Below, piece after piece: positions 29,712 through 39,803 of a DNA stretch of 64,000 nt. Every line of letters starts with the position of its first letter. Within the stretch, counting starts at the first letter, position 1. Below the pieces are notes generated by a model, which saw only the letters and a program-made list of their open reading frames with translations, did not search any database and was not told where the DNA came from. The stretch comes from Bacteroidota bacterium (GTDB lineage Bacteria > Bacteroidota > Bacteroidia > Chitinophagales > Chitinophagaceae). The stretch lies in the NCBI GenBank assembly GCA_016868815.1, contig VGFQ01000009.1:21811-85810 (forward strand), written 5' to 3'. Both the position numbers and the translations under genes were made by a program.

Positions 29712-30851
29712 ATGAAACATCCTCTCTGTACGTTTTTATTGTTGTGGGCGATGGCTGCTTGCCGGCAAGTGGCAGAAACATCGGCCGAACAAAAGGCATC
29801 CGAAACATTCACTCGGGAAGTCAACCTCACCCCCCAGCAAAGGGCTAAGGCAGCAATCGTGACCGGCCCGCTGGAACAAAAGAAGATCCATAGCTCCATC
29901 ACTGTCAACGGAGTAGTGGATGTCCCACCTCAGAACATCATCTCAGTGAGCTTCCCGCTTGGCGGATACCTTCGGCATACTAAGTTGATACCCGGCATGC
30001 CCATTCGGAAAGGAGAGGTCATCGCAGAGATAGAAGACCCCGCCATCGTGCAGTTGCAGCAGGACTATCTGGTGACTGCCGCCCGGCTGAGCTATCTAGA
30101 AAAAGAACTGAATCGGCAGAAATCCCTGAATGCTGATAAGGTCAGCGCCGACAAGGTCCTAGAACAGGTATCCTCCGAACACGCAAGCCAACGCGCCATA
30201 CTCAGTGCACTGTCCGAGAAACTGCGTATGATCGGCCTGCAACCGGAAATACTTCGGTCAGACAGCATCACCCGAATGGTTTGCCTACGCTCACCCATCC
30301 ATGGCTTTGTCTCTAAAGTCAATGTCAACATCGGCAAATATGTGCAACCGCAAGATGTGCTCTTCGAACTCATCAATCCAGACGATATTCACGCCGCACT
30401 CTCCATCTTTGAAAAGGATATTCCCCGTGTACAGGTCGGGCAGACCGTCAGCATCTCTTTCGTCGACGAGCCCGAGACTTCCTACGAAGGTGAAGTCATC
30501 CTGCTGAACCATCATGTGGACAACGACCGAGTCGCCCTCGCCCACTGCCATTTTCATTCCAAACCTGCCCGACTCCTACCGGGTATGTACCTCAATGCCC
30601 GCATCTACCTCCAGGCATCCGCCATTCCTTCACTGCCCGAACAAGCCATCGTCAGGTATCGCGACCAGGATTATGTGTTTGTTGAGGTTGACGCCCACCG
30701 CTTTTCCCTCCAACCCGTTCGTACCGGCATACATTCAGATGGACAGGTTGAAATACTTGATGCATCGCATGAATTGCATAAATATAAGATTGTGAAAATC
30801 AACGCTTATAGTTTATTGGGATCTATGATGAATAGGGCGGAAGGGCCTTGA
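29712..30851 (+). CDS. cusB: RND efflux periplasmic adaptor (CusB-like membrane fusion protein)
   Basis: N-terminal lipobox-like MAACRQ; TVNGVVDVPPQNIISVSFPLGGYLRHTKLIPGMPIRKGEVIAEIEDPAIVQLQQDYL; 5 nt after cusA. Confidence 0.88.
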   Translation: MKHPLCTFLLLWAMAACRQVAETSAEQKASETFTREVNLTPQQRAKAAIVTGPLEQKKIHSSITVNGVVDVPPQNIISVSFPLGGYLRHTKLIPGMPIRKGEVIAEIEDPAIVQLQQDYLVTAARLSYLEKELNRQKSLNADKVSADKVLEQVSSEHASQRAILSALSEKLRMIGLQPEILRSDSITRMVCLRSPIHGFVSKVNVNIGKYVQPQDVLFELINPDDIHAALSIFEKDIPRVQVGQTVSISFVDEPETSYEGEVILLNHHVDNDRVALAHCHFHSKPARLLPGMYLNARIYLQASAIPSLPEQAIVRYRDQDYVFVEVDAHRFSLQPVRTGIHSDGQVEILDASHELHKYKIVKINAYSLLGSMMNRAEGP

Positions 30852-30855
30852 ATGC

Positions 30856-32049
30856 CTAGGACTCAAAATACGCCACACTGCCGCCGACCCATTCTTTGTC
30901 GGTGTTGTACCGGACACCGATCATTTTGCCTTTGCTGAGGCGCGCTAAGTTAGTGGCGGCCATTGGCCTGGTCTCGCCCTGCTTCCAGAGGTACATGATC
31001 CTGATCTCCACCTTAGCAGGATCCTGGGGGGTCAAGATGGCATCCGCATATCTGACTTTGCGCTGCAGGATCCAGTGCGCCGGATCGGAGACGCCTTCGA
31101 TGTCGGAAGGCTGCAGGTCGATCACCACCCCCTGTCCGGCAAAGGAAAATAGCGGCTTCAGCACGAAATCAGACATTGACCCCGGTAATGCTTTTACCTG
31201 GTCCAGAAACCAGGTCTCCGGGATGTAGGGGTGTCTTAAGAAAGGTAAGGTGTATTTACTAACCCGATAGAACCAGTCGGGATGCGGCACCCAGGTTACA
31301 TCCCAGCCGTCCCGGATGTCAATGATCTTCCCTAAGCGGTCTCGAACTGCATGCAGCTCATCAAAAATGACCCGGTTGTAGATGCGTCGGATGCGGATGC
31401 GGCGACCGTCGTGTTCGTAGTAGAGATACCGCCCTTCCGGTTTCAGCTGCGTGATGCATACCGGTTGGATGCCCAATAGATTGCGCGTGCAGAGGAAGTC
31501 GACTCGGGTCTTTTGACGTTCTGGCTGTATCTCCAGTAAGACGACCTCTTCTGGGGCACAATCCCCTACAATGACTTCCTGCAACAAGGAAGCATACCGT
31601 TGCCGATCTAGTCCGCTGAAAAAGTTTGAGAAGCCTTCCGGTATGGGGAAATGCTTTTCTAGCAACGCTGGATACATTGCTTGGAAGCCTAGCAGGCTGG
31701 GGAAGCCTTGCATTTCGATGAGCTGCGGCGAGAGCTGTCCGGCTGCATCCTCACAGATGCCAAAATCGAAAGTCAGAATCTGAGGCTGGCCGATGTCGCC
31801 GGGCACCCGGTCATACACGGGTACGGACGCGGCGGTGTAGTCAAGGAACCCTGGCTCGAGGATCTGGTCGATGATATACTCGCAGGTATCCAGGATGGCC
31901 ACCCCCAAAGCCTTGGGGACGAAGACCGGCGTCTCGGCGATGCGGAATTCAATGGCCCCAGGGTGTTGGGCCTGCAGCTCTTCTAGGAAATGGGCATACG
32001 CCTCCCTGGTGTACCGATCGTTGAATGCTTGTCGGATGCCTGGTATCAT
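30856..32049 (-). CDS. putative ATP-grasp-like amidoligase-cluster protein of unknown function
   Basis: FVLKPLFSFAGQGVVIDLQPSDIEGVSDPAHWILQRKVRYADAILTPQDPAKVEIRIMYLW resembles ATP-grasp K/E/R segments; co-directional with the GATase and ligase genes. Confidence 0.55.
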   Translation of the reverse strand: MIPGIRQAFNDRYTREAYAHFLEELQAQHPGAIEFRIAETPVFVPKALGVAILDTCEYIIDQILEPGFLDYTAASVPVYDRVPGDIGQPQILTFDFGICEDAAGQLSPQLIEMQGFPSLLGFQAMYPALLEKHFPIPEGFSNFFSGLDRQRYASLLQEVIVGDCAPEEVVLLEIQPERQKTRVDFLCTRNLLGIQPVCITQLKPEGRYLYYEHDGRRIRIRRIYNRVIFDELHAVRDRLGKIIDIRDGWDVTWVPHPDWFYRVSKYTLPFLRHPYIPETWFLDQVKALPGSMSDFVLKPLFSFAGQGVVIDLQPSDIEGVSDPAHWILQRKVRYADAILTPQDPAKVEIRIMYLWKQGETRPMAATNLARLSKGKMIGVRYNTDKEWVGGSVAYFES

Positions 32050-32111
32050 GTATCAACTGCAAGATGCAGGGTGTGACAGATTTTTCTTTCTCTTTTCGAT
32101 AGGAGGATGGG

Positions 32112-32957
32112 TCAGTTCCGTTTGGTGCCCGTGATTTCCTCCGCCGACTGTCGGAGAAAGTTAGGTAATACATGGGCGTAGGTCCATCGTATTTTATCCG
32201 GATCATCTAGCTGTTCCACCATCGATCGCCATTTCTCATAGCCGTGGTTCTCGATGACGGTCTTCTTTTTCTCATCCGTCCGTAGGTACATGCTCATGCC
32301 TTCTGCATCCGCCTCCGGATGAAACTGCGTGCCAATCATATGTGCTGAAAAGCGCATGGCCATGATGGCTCGTTCCAGGGGGATGTGCGGGCGTTCTTTC
32401 TCTATGCACAGGATAGATCCACCCATGTCGCGCAGTCGGTTATGGTGTGGCTGTATTACTTGATAGTCGCGGCTGTCAACGGCGTAGAACGGGTCAGATA
32501 GCTCACCAAAGACTGGCTCTGCACGTCCATCTTGGATCAGGTGCATCGGGAAGACCCCGAAGGAAGTTGACTTACGCTTCGACACCTCACCTATTCCATA
32601 ATATCTGCAGGCCAGCTGGAAGGAATGGCAGATGAAAAATACCTTTTTCTTTCGGGGGTTTGCCGGGTCAGCATTCCAGCGCTCCAGGCAGTGAAGCCAA
32701 TGGAAGTAACGGTGTTCCCAATCGCTACCCTTGCTTTCGAGCGGACTTCCAGGACCGCCGCTGGAGAGGTAAATGTCGAAGGAGCTGTCTGGCACGGATT
32801 GTGTCTGTCGCACTTCAAACTCCTCGCATGCCACGTCTGCCTCCCAATGATCGCGAAAGGCTTGCACGAGGTTGCGCAGGCATCGCATGCCCTGGTTTGG
32901 GACGCCTGCATAGAGGTCGAGGATGGCAATGCGCAGGCTGTTCCCTTCTGTCTGCAT
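32112..32957 (-). CDS. class I glutamine amidotransferase-like protein
   Basis: RIAILDLYAGVPNQGMRCLRNL; FDIYLSSGGPGSP; VFFICHSFQLA nucleophile; GTQFHPEADAEGM His/Glu. Confidence 0.82.
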   Translation of the reverse strand: MQTEGNSLRIAILDLYAGVPNQGMRCLRNLVQAFRDHWEADVACEEFEVRQTQSVPDSSFDIYLSSGGPGSPLESKGSDWEHRYFHWLHCLERWNADPANPRKKKVFFICHSFQLACRYYGIGEVSKRKSTSFGVFPMHLIQDGRAEPVFGELSDPFYAVDSRDYQVIQPHHNRLRDMGGSILCIEKERPHIPLERAIMAMRFSAHMIGTQFHPEADAEGMSMYLRTDEKKKTVIENHGYEKWRSMVEQLDDPDKIRWTYAHVLPNFLRQSAEEITGTKRN

Positions 32958-33005
32958 TAGTGTGTAAAAATGTAAAAATAAACCTAGTGTCTTTTATGTA
33001 GGTAC

Positions 33006-34118
33006 TTACAAGGCCGACAGGAAGCTGCCCTGGATCAGGTCTGTCACCTGTACCAGGTTCCCCGTCTCCCGGAATACCTTCAGCTGCCGGTCAGCACCCG
33101 TACCTCTGTCCATCATACGAGGAATGATCTCCAAGCCGTGGCGGCAGCCCAGGTCGTCTGCCACATCATCCACAAAGTCCAGGAGTTCCTGTATGAGTAC
33201 CCGGGTAGGCTTCTCTTCTTCAATGCCGAAGTCGATCAGCTTGCCGTCGATGCCGTAGCGGGAGGCTCTCCATTTGTTCTCCATCACCAGCGCTCGGGGA
33301 TATATCATAAAGTTCAGGTTATTAGACCGGAGCTTGTAGAGCTTGGCACAGATGCCTTGGAATAGTGCTGCGATGGCAATCGACTCGTCTACCGTCATAG
33401 GTACATCACAGATGCGGAATTCTACAGTGCCGTAGAAGGGGTGCACCCGAAGGTCCCACCAGATTTTCTTGGCGTTGTCAATACAATGGGTCTTGATCAA
33501 TAGGTTAACATAATTCTCATAGGCGCTGTAGCTGTCGAAATAGTCGGGGATACCGGTCCGCGGAAACTTATCGAAAACCTTGGTGCGAAAAGATTTGAAG
33601 CCGGTAGTCCTGCCTTCCCAGAAAGGCGAGTTCGTACTTAAAGCAAAGACATGCGGGAGGAAGTAACGGGCGCTGTTGGCGATGTGGATAGCCATCTCTC
33701 TGGAGGGCATGCCCACATGCACGTGCAGTCCGAAGATGAGGTTACTGCGCGCGGCATCCTGCAACTCGTCGACAATCTCGCGGTAACGGACATGGTCTGT
33801 GATGAGCTGCTTTTCCCAAAGTGAGAAAGGATGAGTGCCCGCTGCCCCGATCGAAAGACCAATTCCCTGGGCGATCTGCGAGATGGTCTCCCGCAGCGAT
33901 GTCACATCCCTCCTGGCCTCGTCGATGTCCTGGCAGATGTCCGTGCCCACTTCCACAACGGCCTGATGCATCTCCGCCTTGACCTTGTCGCGCAGGATTT
34001 TCTGACCCTCCAGTACGATGCGTTGCTCATGGCTGCGGAGCTCGCGGCTTTGAGGATCGATGACCATGTACTCTTCTTCCACCCCAAGTGTGAAATGCTT
34101 GTATTTAATATTTCCCAT
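33006..34118 (-). CDS. carboxylate-amine ligase, GCS2/YbdK-like (glutamate-cysteine ligase family 2)
   Basis: FTLGVEEEYMVIDPQSRELRSHEQRIV; LHVHVGMPSREMAIHIANSARYFLPHVFALSTNSPFWEGRTTGFKSFRT; GTVEFRICDVPMTVDE. Confidence 0.92.
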   Translation of the reverse strand: MGNIKYKHFTLGVEEEYMVIDPQSRELRSHEQRIVLEGQKILRDKVKAEMHQAVVEVGTDICQDIDEARRDVTSLRETISQIAQGIGLSIGAAGTHPFSLWEKQLITDHVRYREIVDELQDAARSNLIFGLHVHVGMPSREMAIHIANSARYFLPHVFALSTNSPFWEGRTTGFKSFRTKVFDKFPRTGIPDYFDSYSAYENYVNLLIKTHCIDNAKKIWWDLRVHPFYGTVEFRICDVPMTVDESIAIAALFQGICAKLYKLRSNNLNFMIYPRALVMENKWRASRYGIDGKLIDFGIEEEKPTRVLIQELLDFVDDVADDLGCRHGLEIIPRMMDRGTGADRQLKVFRETGNLVQVTDLIQGSFLSAL

Positions 34119-34144
34119 GTGTGCGGTTGACTGGCAGGCAATGA

Positions 34145-35098
34145 CTATCTCAGGGGTAGGCCGGCTATGCTGGAACGTAAATACTCACCCCAGGAAAGAT
34201 TGTCGCATCCAGGCCGGTGTTTCTGTGCCCGTTCAATGGCATAGCCGGCCATTGTTTCCACGACCCATTCAAAATTTTCTTCTCCCACGCTCCGCAGGTC
34301 AGCATCCGGGGCTGGGTTGCAGAAGTCGATGGCATATGGCACCCCATCGCGGACGGCCAGTTCCACCGTATTGAAGTCATACCCCAGGAATTGATTGATG
34401 CGCAAGACCATGCCTTGCATGGTGGCGAAGAGCTCTGCAGAGGGCTTGTGCTCCGCAGCATATCTCAGGTGATGCGGATTGCGGGGCTCGTAAGGCATGA
34501 TGCGAACATGCTTATGGCCTATGCAGTAGCAGCGGTAGTATTCTTCGAAGACGATCTCTTCCTGCAGTAACATCACCAGCTGCCCGGTCTCGGCATGCTT
34601 CTCGAAGAACTCATCCATCGAGGCCAGGCGATATACATTTTTCCAGCCTCCTCCTGCAAAAGGTTTCATATAGGCGGGAAATCCGACATACTCGAAAATG
34701 CCCTTCCAGTTGAGAGGATAGGCTAAGTTGCTGAAAGACTCGTCAGACGTGTCGTCCGGTAAATCCCTCGAGGGGAGGATAACGGTCTTGGGGACTGGCA
34801 CTCCGATCTTTGTCGCTAGGGCATTGTTGAAGAACTTTTCGTCGGCACTCCACCAGAAAGGATTGTTGATTACAGCGGTGCCGCTGATGGCAGCATTCTT
34901 CAGAAAAGCCCGGTAAAAAGGCACATCCTGCGAGATACGGTCCACGATGACGGCATAGCCGCTGTCAGCCCCCTGCATGACTTTTTCTATCCGAACGGGT
35001 TCGGCCTGGATTCCCTCAACCGCCTTTGATTGAATTCGCTGTACAAATGCTTCCGGGAAGGAACGCTCTTTACCGTGTAGAATGCCTATTTTCTTCAT
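34145..35098 (-). CDS. ATP-grasp ligase (D-Ala-D-Ala ligase/RimK-like)
   Basis: MKKIGILHGKERSFPEAFVQRI; GFPAYMKPFAGGGWKNVYRL; VMLLQEEIVFEEYYRCYCIGHKHVRIMPYEP; FNTVELAVRDGVPYAIDFCNPAPDAD. Confidence 0.85.
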   Translation of the reverse strand: MKKIGILHGKERSFPEAFVQRIQSKAVEGIQAEPVRIEKVMQGADSGYAVIVDRISQDVPFYRAFLKNAAISGTAVINNPFWWSADEKFFNNALATKIGVPVPKTVILPSRDLPDDTSDESFSNLAYPLNWKGIFEYVGFPAYMKPFAGGGWKNVYRLASMDEFFEKHAETGQLVMLLQEEIVFEEYYRCYCIGHKHVRIMPYEPRNPHHLRYAAEHKPSAELFATMQGMVLRINQFLGYDFNTVELAVRDGVPYAIDFCNPAPDADLRSVGEENFEWVVETMAGYAIERAQKHRPGCDNLSWGEYLRSSIAGLPLR

Positions 35099-35246
35099 GG
35101 GCGTCCGTATGTGAGATGGTACGGGTTGGCCTTGCAACCCATTTTCCACTCCAAAAGTATTGGCAATTGCCGAGACGATAAAAAATGCAACAACGGGGAA
35201 GCTAAAGGCGCATGCTGTTTTATCCTACCTTAACACTTCCATACCG

Positions 35247-36068
35247 ATGCGCGCGCCAACTGATAAGGCCTTGATCTCTCCGGCAGGACGGGAGACCTGC
35301 CAGCTATATTCTGAATTCCTGCAAAGGGATGTCACCCTCGACCTATACCAGCCACAGGCTGGAAGCCCGCCCTCGATCCTTTCGCTGTTGTTGGTGAACG
35401 ATGGCCAGGACCTACCCGCCATGAGATTCGGACATCTCCTGCAGCAGCTTCACTGTGCGCAGAAGATCCGCCCGCTGCTCTGCGTAGGTATTCATGCAGG
35501 ACCCGACCGTCGCCATGAATATGGTACCGCCGGCATCCCTGACTACCTCGGCAGGGGGGCCAAGGCCGACTTATATACCTGCTTCATCCTGAAGGAGCTC
35601 CTGCCCTGGCTGCGGCATCGCCTGGGTGCCATCCATTTCAAGGAGAAGTCGTTCTGCGGTTTTTCCCTGGGCGGGCTGATGGCCTTCGATATCGCCTGGA
35701 ACCATCCAGACGAATTTCGGCATGTGGGCGTCTTCAGCGGCTCCTTCTGGTGGAGGTCTCGGGCACTGGACGATGGCTATGACGAAACCCGACACCGGAT
35801 TATGCATGCCCGCATTCGAGCCGGCAAGGCTGCCCCCTGGCTGCGCTTTTTCTTACAGGCCGGGATGTTAGACGAGACTGCTGACAGGAATAAGAATGGA
35901 GTGATCGACTCCGTAGATGATACAAGAGACATACTGCTGGAACTACAGGGACATGGCTATCAACTGGGGAAAGAGCTCTGCCATCTGGAATTGCCGGATG
36001 GCACCCATGATGTCAAGACATGGGGCCGGGTAATGCCTGTCTTTCTGCAATGGGCCTTCAAAAAATAA
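35247..36068 (+). CDS. alpha/beta-hydrolase esterase (enterochelin-esterase/esterase-D-like)
   Basis: Ser nucleophile elbow CGFSLGGLMAF; GVFSGSFWWRSRA; LELPDGTHDVKTWG catalytic His context; ATG at 35247 preferred. Confidence 0.82.
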   Translation: MRAPTDKALISPAGRETCQLYSEFLQRDVTLDLYQPQAGSPPSILSLLLVNDGQDLPAMRFGHLLQQLHCAQKIRPLLCVGIHAGPDRRHEYGTAGIPDYLGRGAKADLYTCFILKELLPWLRHRLGAIHFKEKSFCGFSLGGLMAFDIAWNHPDEFRHVGVFSGSFWWRSRALDDGYDETRHRIMHARIRAGKAAPWLRFFLQAGMLDETADRNKNGVIDSVDDTRDILLELQGHGYQLGKELCHLELPDGTHDVKTWGRVMPVFLQWAFKK

Positions 36069-36099
36069 CGACGGATGCTTGGTGAGAGACATCCGTCGT
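36068..36099. terminator. putative (bidirectional) intrinsic terminator between convergent genes
   Basis: Perfect 10-bp inverted repeat acgacggatg ... catccgtcgt with a 12-nt loop, directly after the esterase stop. Confidence 0.55.
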
Positions 36100-36120
36100 G
36101 CATCATCAGTTTCTGGAATT

Positions 36121-36630
36121 TTATTCCATCCGAATACTCACTTCGGTATTTTCCCAGCGTAGGATCACCTTGCCATTCTCTACTGCATACACAAGATTTT
36201 CCACCAGCTGACTGGTTTTTTTCGCGGCTACTTTCACCCGTAAGGCGTCCTCTTCCTGCTTATATCGGTAGGAGCCCCACTGATTCCAAGTTTTATTGAA
36301 TACAACGGTCCATTCGCCTTCTCCGGGAATAGCAAAAAAGCCATATTTGCCTTTGGGAAGCGACTGTCCTTCTACTTTTACATCACTGTCCACTTCAAAG
36401 ATGGTGGCTTCGTTGGCGCCGGCCCTCCAGATTTTGCCATACGGCAAAAGGTCGCCAAATATCTTCCGTCCTTTCACGGCAGGGGAGCTATAGTCGATGG
36501 TAATGGTGGCTTTACCTGCTTTGCCAGTGGCTTTGGCAGCTGGGCTGGGCCGGCTCTGCTTGTCTTGGGCGCAGGACGGTAGGCTTGTGGCCAGTAGGGC
36601 CGTCGCCAGGAAAAAATGGATTGTTTTCAT
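36121..36630 (-). CDS. DUF2911 domain-containing lipoprotein
   Basis: MKTIHFFLATALLATSLPSCAQ; ATITIDYSSPAVKGRKIFGDLLPYGKIWRAGANEATIFEVDSDVKVEGQSLPKGKYGFFAIP is diagnostic of DUF2911. Confidence 0.9.
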   Translation of the reverse strand: MKTIHFFLATALLATSLPSCAQDKQSRPSPAAKATGKAGKATITIDYSSPAVKGRKIFGDLLPYGKIWRAGANEATIFEVDSDVKVEGQSLPKGKYGFFAIPGEGEWTVVFNKTWNQWGSYRYKQEEDALRVKVAAKKTSQLVENLVYAVENGKVILRWENTEVSIRME

Positions 36631-36726
36631 GTGATGTGATTTTTCTGTTATTAAAACGCACCCACAGGGAATTGATTGCGTAGGGGGCACTTCGTTCGGT
36701 TGCTTCGACCAACGAATATCTGCAAT

Positions 36727-37452
36727 CTATGCCTGATTGGCAAGGAGTCTGCGATACATCTGGACCGTATTTTGTAAACTATAGTACAATGCGTCGCTGA
36801 TGAGGGCATGGCCGATGCTGACCTCATCCAGCCAGGGGATCTGCTGAGACAGATAACCCAGATTGACCAGGCTCAGGTCATGTCCGGCGTTCAGACCCAG
36901 TCCCAGTCGCCTTGCCTCTGTAGCCGCCTCTACAAAGGGGCGTATGGCCGATGCCCGGTCTGCGGCATAACCAGCTGCATAGGGTTCTGTATACAGTTCG
37001 ATCCGATCCGTACCGACCTCTGCCGCCCCGGCAACCATGGCAGGGTCTGGATCACAAAAGATGGATGTCCGGATCCCGGCAGTCCGGAACACAGACACCA
37101 TCTCACGGAGGTATTCGCAGTGTACAATCGTATTCCAGCCATGGTCAGACGTCAGCTGACCCTCTGCATCGGGCACCAGTGTCACCTGCTCGGGAACGAC
37201 TTCCAGCACCAGTGCTACAAACCTAGGTTCGCGGCAGTTGCCTTCTATATTGAGCTCCTGTGTCACCACCTTCCTCAGGGCTCTCACATCATCATAGCGT
37301 ATATGCCGCTCGTCGGGCCTGGGGTGTACGGTGATGCCATCGGCCCCGAATCGTTGGATGTCGATGGCCGTCTGCACGACGTCCGGATTGTTGCCACCGC
37401 GGCTGTTGCGGAGGGTGGCAATCTTGTTGATGTTGACAGAAAGCCTCGTCAT
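36727..37452 (-). CDS. pdxJ: pyridoxine 5'-phosphate synthase
   Basis: [70 protein letters not shown]. Confidence 0.97.
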   Translation of the reverse strand: MTRLSVNINKIATLRNSRGGNNPDVVQTAIDIQRFGADGITVHPRPDERHIRYDDVRALRKVVTQELNIEGNCREPRFVALVLEVVPEQVTLVPDAEGQLTSDHGWNTIVHCEYLREMVSVFRTAGIRTSIFCDPDPAMVAGAAEVGTDRIELYTEPYAAGYAADRASAIRPFVEAATEARRLGLGLNAGHDLSLVNLGYLSQQIPWLDEVSIGHALISDALYYSLQNTVQMYRRLLANQA

Positions 37453-37520
37453 CTGTTCTCAAATAATCTTTACAACGGTATGCGCTCTTGCCTTGTTTTT
37501 ATCCAGTATGTCAGCTAATG

Positions 37521-37553
37521 AAAAAAGCCCCTGCAATACGCCAGGGCTTTTTT
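37521..37553 (-). terminator. intrinsic terminator downstream of ahcY
   Basis: aaaaaagcccctgcaatacgccagggctttttt: GC stem plus A/T tracts, just past the ahcY stop. Confidence 0.7.
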
Positions 37554-37576
37554 GATTCACATCACGACAGTACGCA

Positions 37577-38914
37577 TTAGTAGCGATAGAGTTCTGGCTT
37601 GAAGGGCCCATCTTTCTTCACGCCTAGGTATTCCTCTTGCTCGGCGGTCAGTTCTTCTAATTCTACACCGATCTTGGAGAGGTGCAGCCTGGCTACTTTC
37701 TCGTCGAGATGCTTTGGCAACACATAGACCTTGTTCTCGTAGTTGGTGTGGTTCTTCCACAGTTCTATCTGAGCAAGGGTCTGGTTGGTGAAGGAGTTAC
37801 TCATCACGAAACTGGGGTGCCCCGTGGCGCAGCCCAGGTTGACGAGGCGGCCTTCAGCAAGCAGTATGATGTCCTTGCCTTCTATGTTGTAGATGTCGAC
37901 CTGAGGCTTGATGGTATCCTGCGTGTGGCCGTAGTGCGTATTCAGCCAGGCCACATCTATTTCGATATCGAAATGCCCGATGTTGCAGACGATGGCCTTA
38001 TCTTTCATGGCACGGAAATGGCGCTCTGTAATCAGGTCTCGACATCCGGAGGCCGTCACTACAATATCTGCCTCTTTCACGGCATCCACCATCTTCTTGA
38101 CTTCATAGCCGTCCATGGCGGCCTGCAGGGCGCAGATGGGGTCGATCTCTGTGACGATCACCCGGCACCCCGCGCCGGAGAGCGAGGCGGCCGAGCCCTT
38201 GCCCACATCTCCATAGCCACCTACCACGGCCACCTTTCCAGCCAGCATCACATCTGTAGCCCGGCGGATGGCATCTACCAGCGACTCTTTACAACCATAC
38301 TTGTTGTCGAACTTGGACTTGGTGACCGAGTCGTTCACGTTGATGGCAGGCATCGGCAAGGTGCCCTTGGCAACCCGCTCATACAGACGGTGTACCCCGG
38401 TCGTCGTCTCTTCAGAGATGCCTTTTACATGCTGTACTAACTCTGGATACTTGTCCAGCACGACGTTTGTGAGATCTCCTCCATCGTCTAAAATCATATT
38501 CAACGGACGGTCGGCACCACTAAAGAACAGCGTCTGCTCAATGCACCAGTCGGCCTCTTCGATACTCTGTCCCTTCCAGGCAAACACGCCGATACCTGCC
38601 GCAGCTATAGCGGCGGCGGCATGATCCTGCGTGGAAAAAATGTTACAAGAGCTCCATTTGACTTCGGCACCCAGGGCAACCAGCGTCTCAATCAGCACGG
38701 CAGTCTGAATGGTCATATGCAGACAGCCCGCAATGCGAGCACCCTTTAAAGGCTGTTGGGGACCATACTCTGCACGGAGTGCCATCAGCCCCGGCATCTC
38801 GGCCTCGGCAAGTCGTATCTCCTTGCGTCCCCATTCCGCCAGGCTGATATCCTTGACTTTGTACGGTAGTGAAAAATCGATCTGTGAAATTGTTAAGCTG
38901 GACATGCTTGTCAT
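37577..38914 (-). CDS. ahcY: adenosylhomocysteinase
   Basis: [84 protein letters not shown]. Confidence 0.98.
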   Translation of the reverse strand: MTSMSSLTISQIDFSLPYKVKDISLAEWGRKEIRLAEAEMPGLMALRAEYGPQQPLKGARIAGCLHMTIQTAVLIETLVALGAEVKWSSCNIFSTQDHAAAAIAAAGIGVFAWKGQSIEEADWCIEQTLFFSGADRPLNMILDDGGDLTNVVLDKYPELVQHVKGISEETTTGVHRLYERVAKGTLPMPAINVNDSVTKSKFDNKYGCKESLVDAIRRATDVMLAGKVAVVGGYGDVGKGSAASLSGAGCRVIVTEIDPICALQAAMDGYEVKKMVDAVKEADIVVTASGCRDLITERHFRAMKDKAIVCNIGHFDIEIDVAWLNTHYGHTQDTIKPQVDIYNIEGKDIILLAEGRLVNLGCATGHPSFVMSNSFTNQTLAQIELWKNHTNYENKVYVLPKHLDEKVARLHLSKIGVELEELTAEQEEYLGVKKDGPFKPELYRY

Positions 38915-39009
38915 AATTTAATTGTAAAAATAAACCCTTCTGTCCGGAATATGAAGTCTTGTTGACCGTAACTCCACCCTATAGCTTAAATCGGGTATTA
39001 TGGCAACAT

Positions 39010-39714
39010 TCAAGTATGCAGGCGCCGCGAAGTTTCAAGATGGTCGCGAATGGCCTGTCTGGAAAACCGGATGGCGATGATATATGAGACGATAGCCCCT
39101 CCAAACAATAACAGGTCTGAAATTGGTTCAGGCACAAATGCCTTGTCTTGCAGGAACAGGAAGAAGTCGTAGAAGCCGTGGAAAAGTGTTGCCAACAGCA
39201 GTCCCAGTCGGATATACGTTTTCTCCCTACCCTCGGTAAAGCGTGCCTTTCCCAGATAGTATCCCATCACGATGCCAAAGCAGGCATGTGCCGGAACCGA
39301 CAGAAACATACGCAGGATGGCTGTGCCCATACCGTGTTGCATGACATATAGGATGTTTTCCAGGGTTGCGAAGCCCATCGAAACCATCACACTGTATACG
39401 ATTCCGTCAAAAGGCTCGTCGAACTCAGGCTTTCGAAAGGCATACTGCTTTACCATCAGGTATTTGCTCCATTCTTCCACGAAGGCAACCACCAGGAAGG
39501 CTTCCAAGGCTGTACTGAGCAGGCTCTCCGCCATCGAGGCAGAAAGGATGCGCATTCCCAGCATCTCGATTCCCAAAGCCAGCAGGGTGCTGAAAACACC
39601 CAACACAAAGCAGATAAGCAGATGCCTGCGGGGCTCTTTGTTGTAGCTGTCCTTAAAAATGATAAATAAGCTGATGGCGATGCCCGGGGCGATCGAGAGA
39701 CCAAAGAGTACCAT
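39010..39714 (-). CDS. prsW: PrsW-like glutamic intramembrane protease
   Basis: FIIFKDSYNKEPRRHL; AFVEEWSKYLMVK; EPFDGIVYSVMVSMGFATLENILYV; PAHACFGIVMGYYLG. Confidence 0.87.
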   Translation of the reverse strand: MVLFGLSIAPGIAISLFIIFKDSYNKEPRRHLLICFVLGVFSTLLALGIEMLGMRILSASMAESLLSTALEAFLVVAFVEEWSKYLMVKQYAFRKPEFDEPFDGIVYSVMVSMGFATLENILYVMQHGMGTAILRMFLSVPAHACFGIVMGYYLGKARFTEGREKTYIRLGLLLATLFHGFYDFFLFLQDKAFVPEPISDLLLFGGAIVSYIIAIRFSRQAIRDHLETSRRLHT

Positions 39715-39803
39715 AGAATGAATGTAAGCCTTCTCATTGAAATAGAGGTTTCCAGCGACCTTTTGTAGCTTCGCTTACCCAATTCACACAAAATATTTGA
39801 GCC

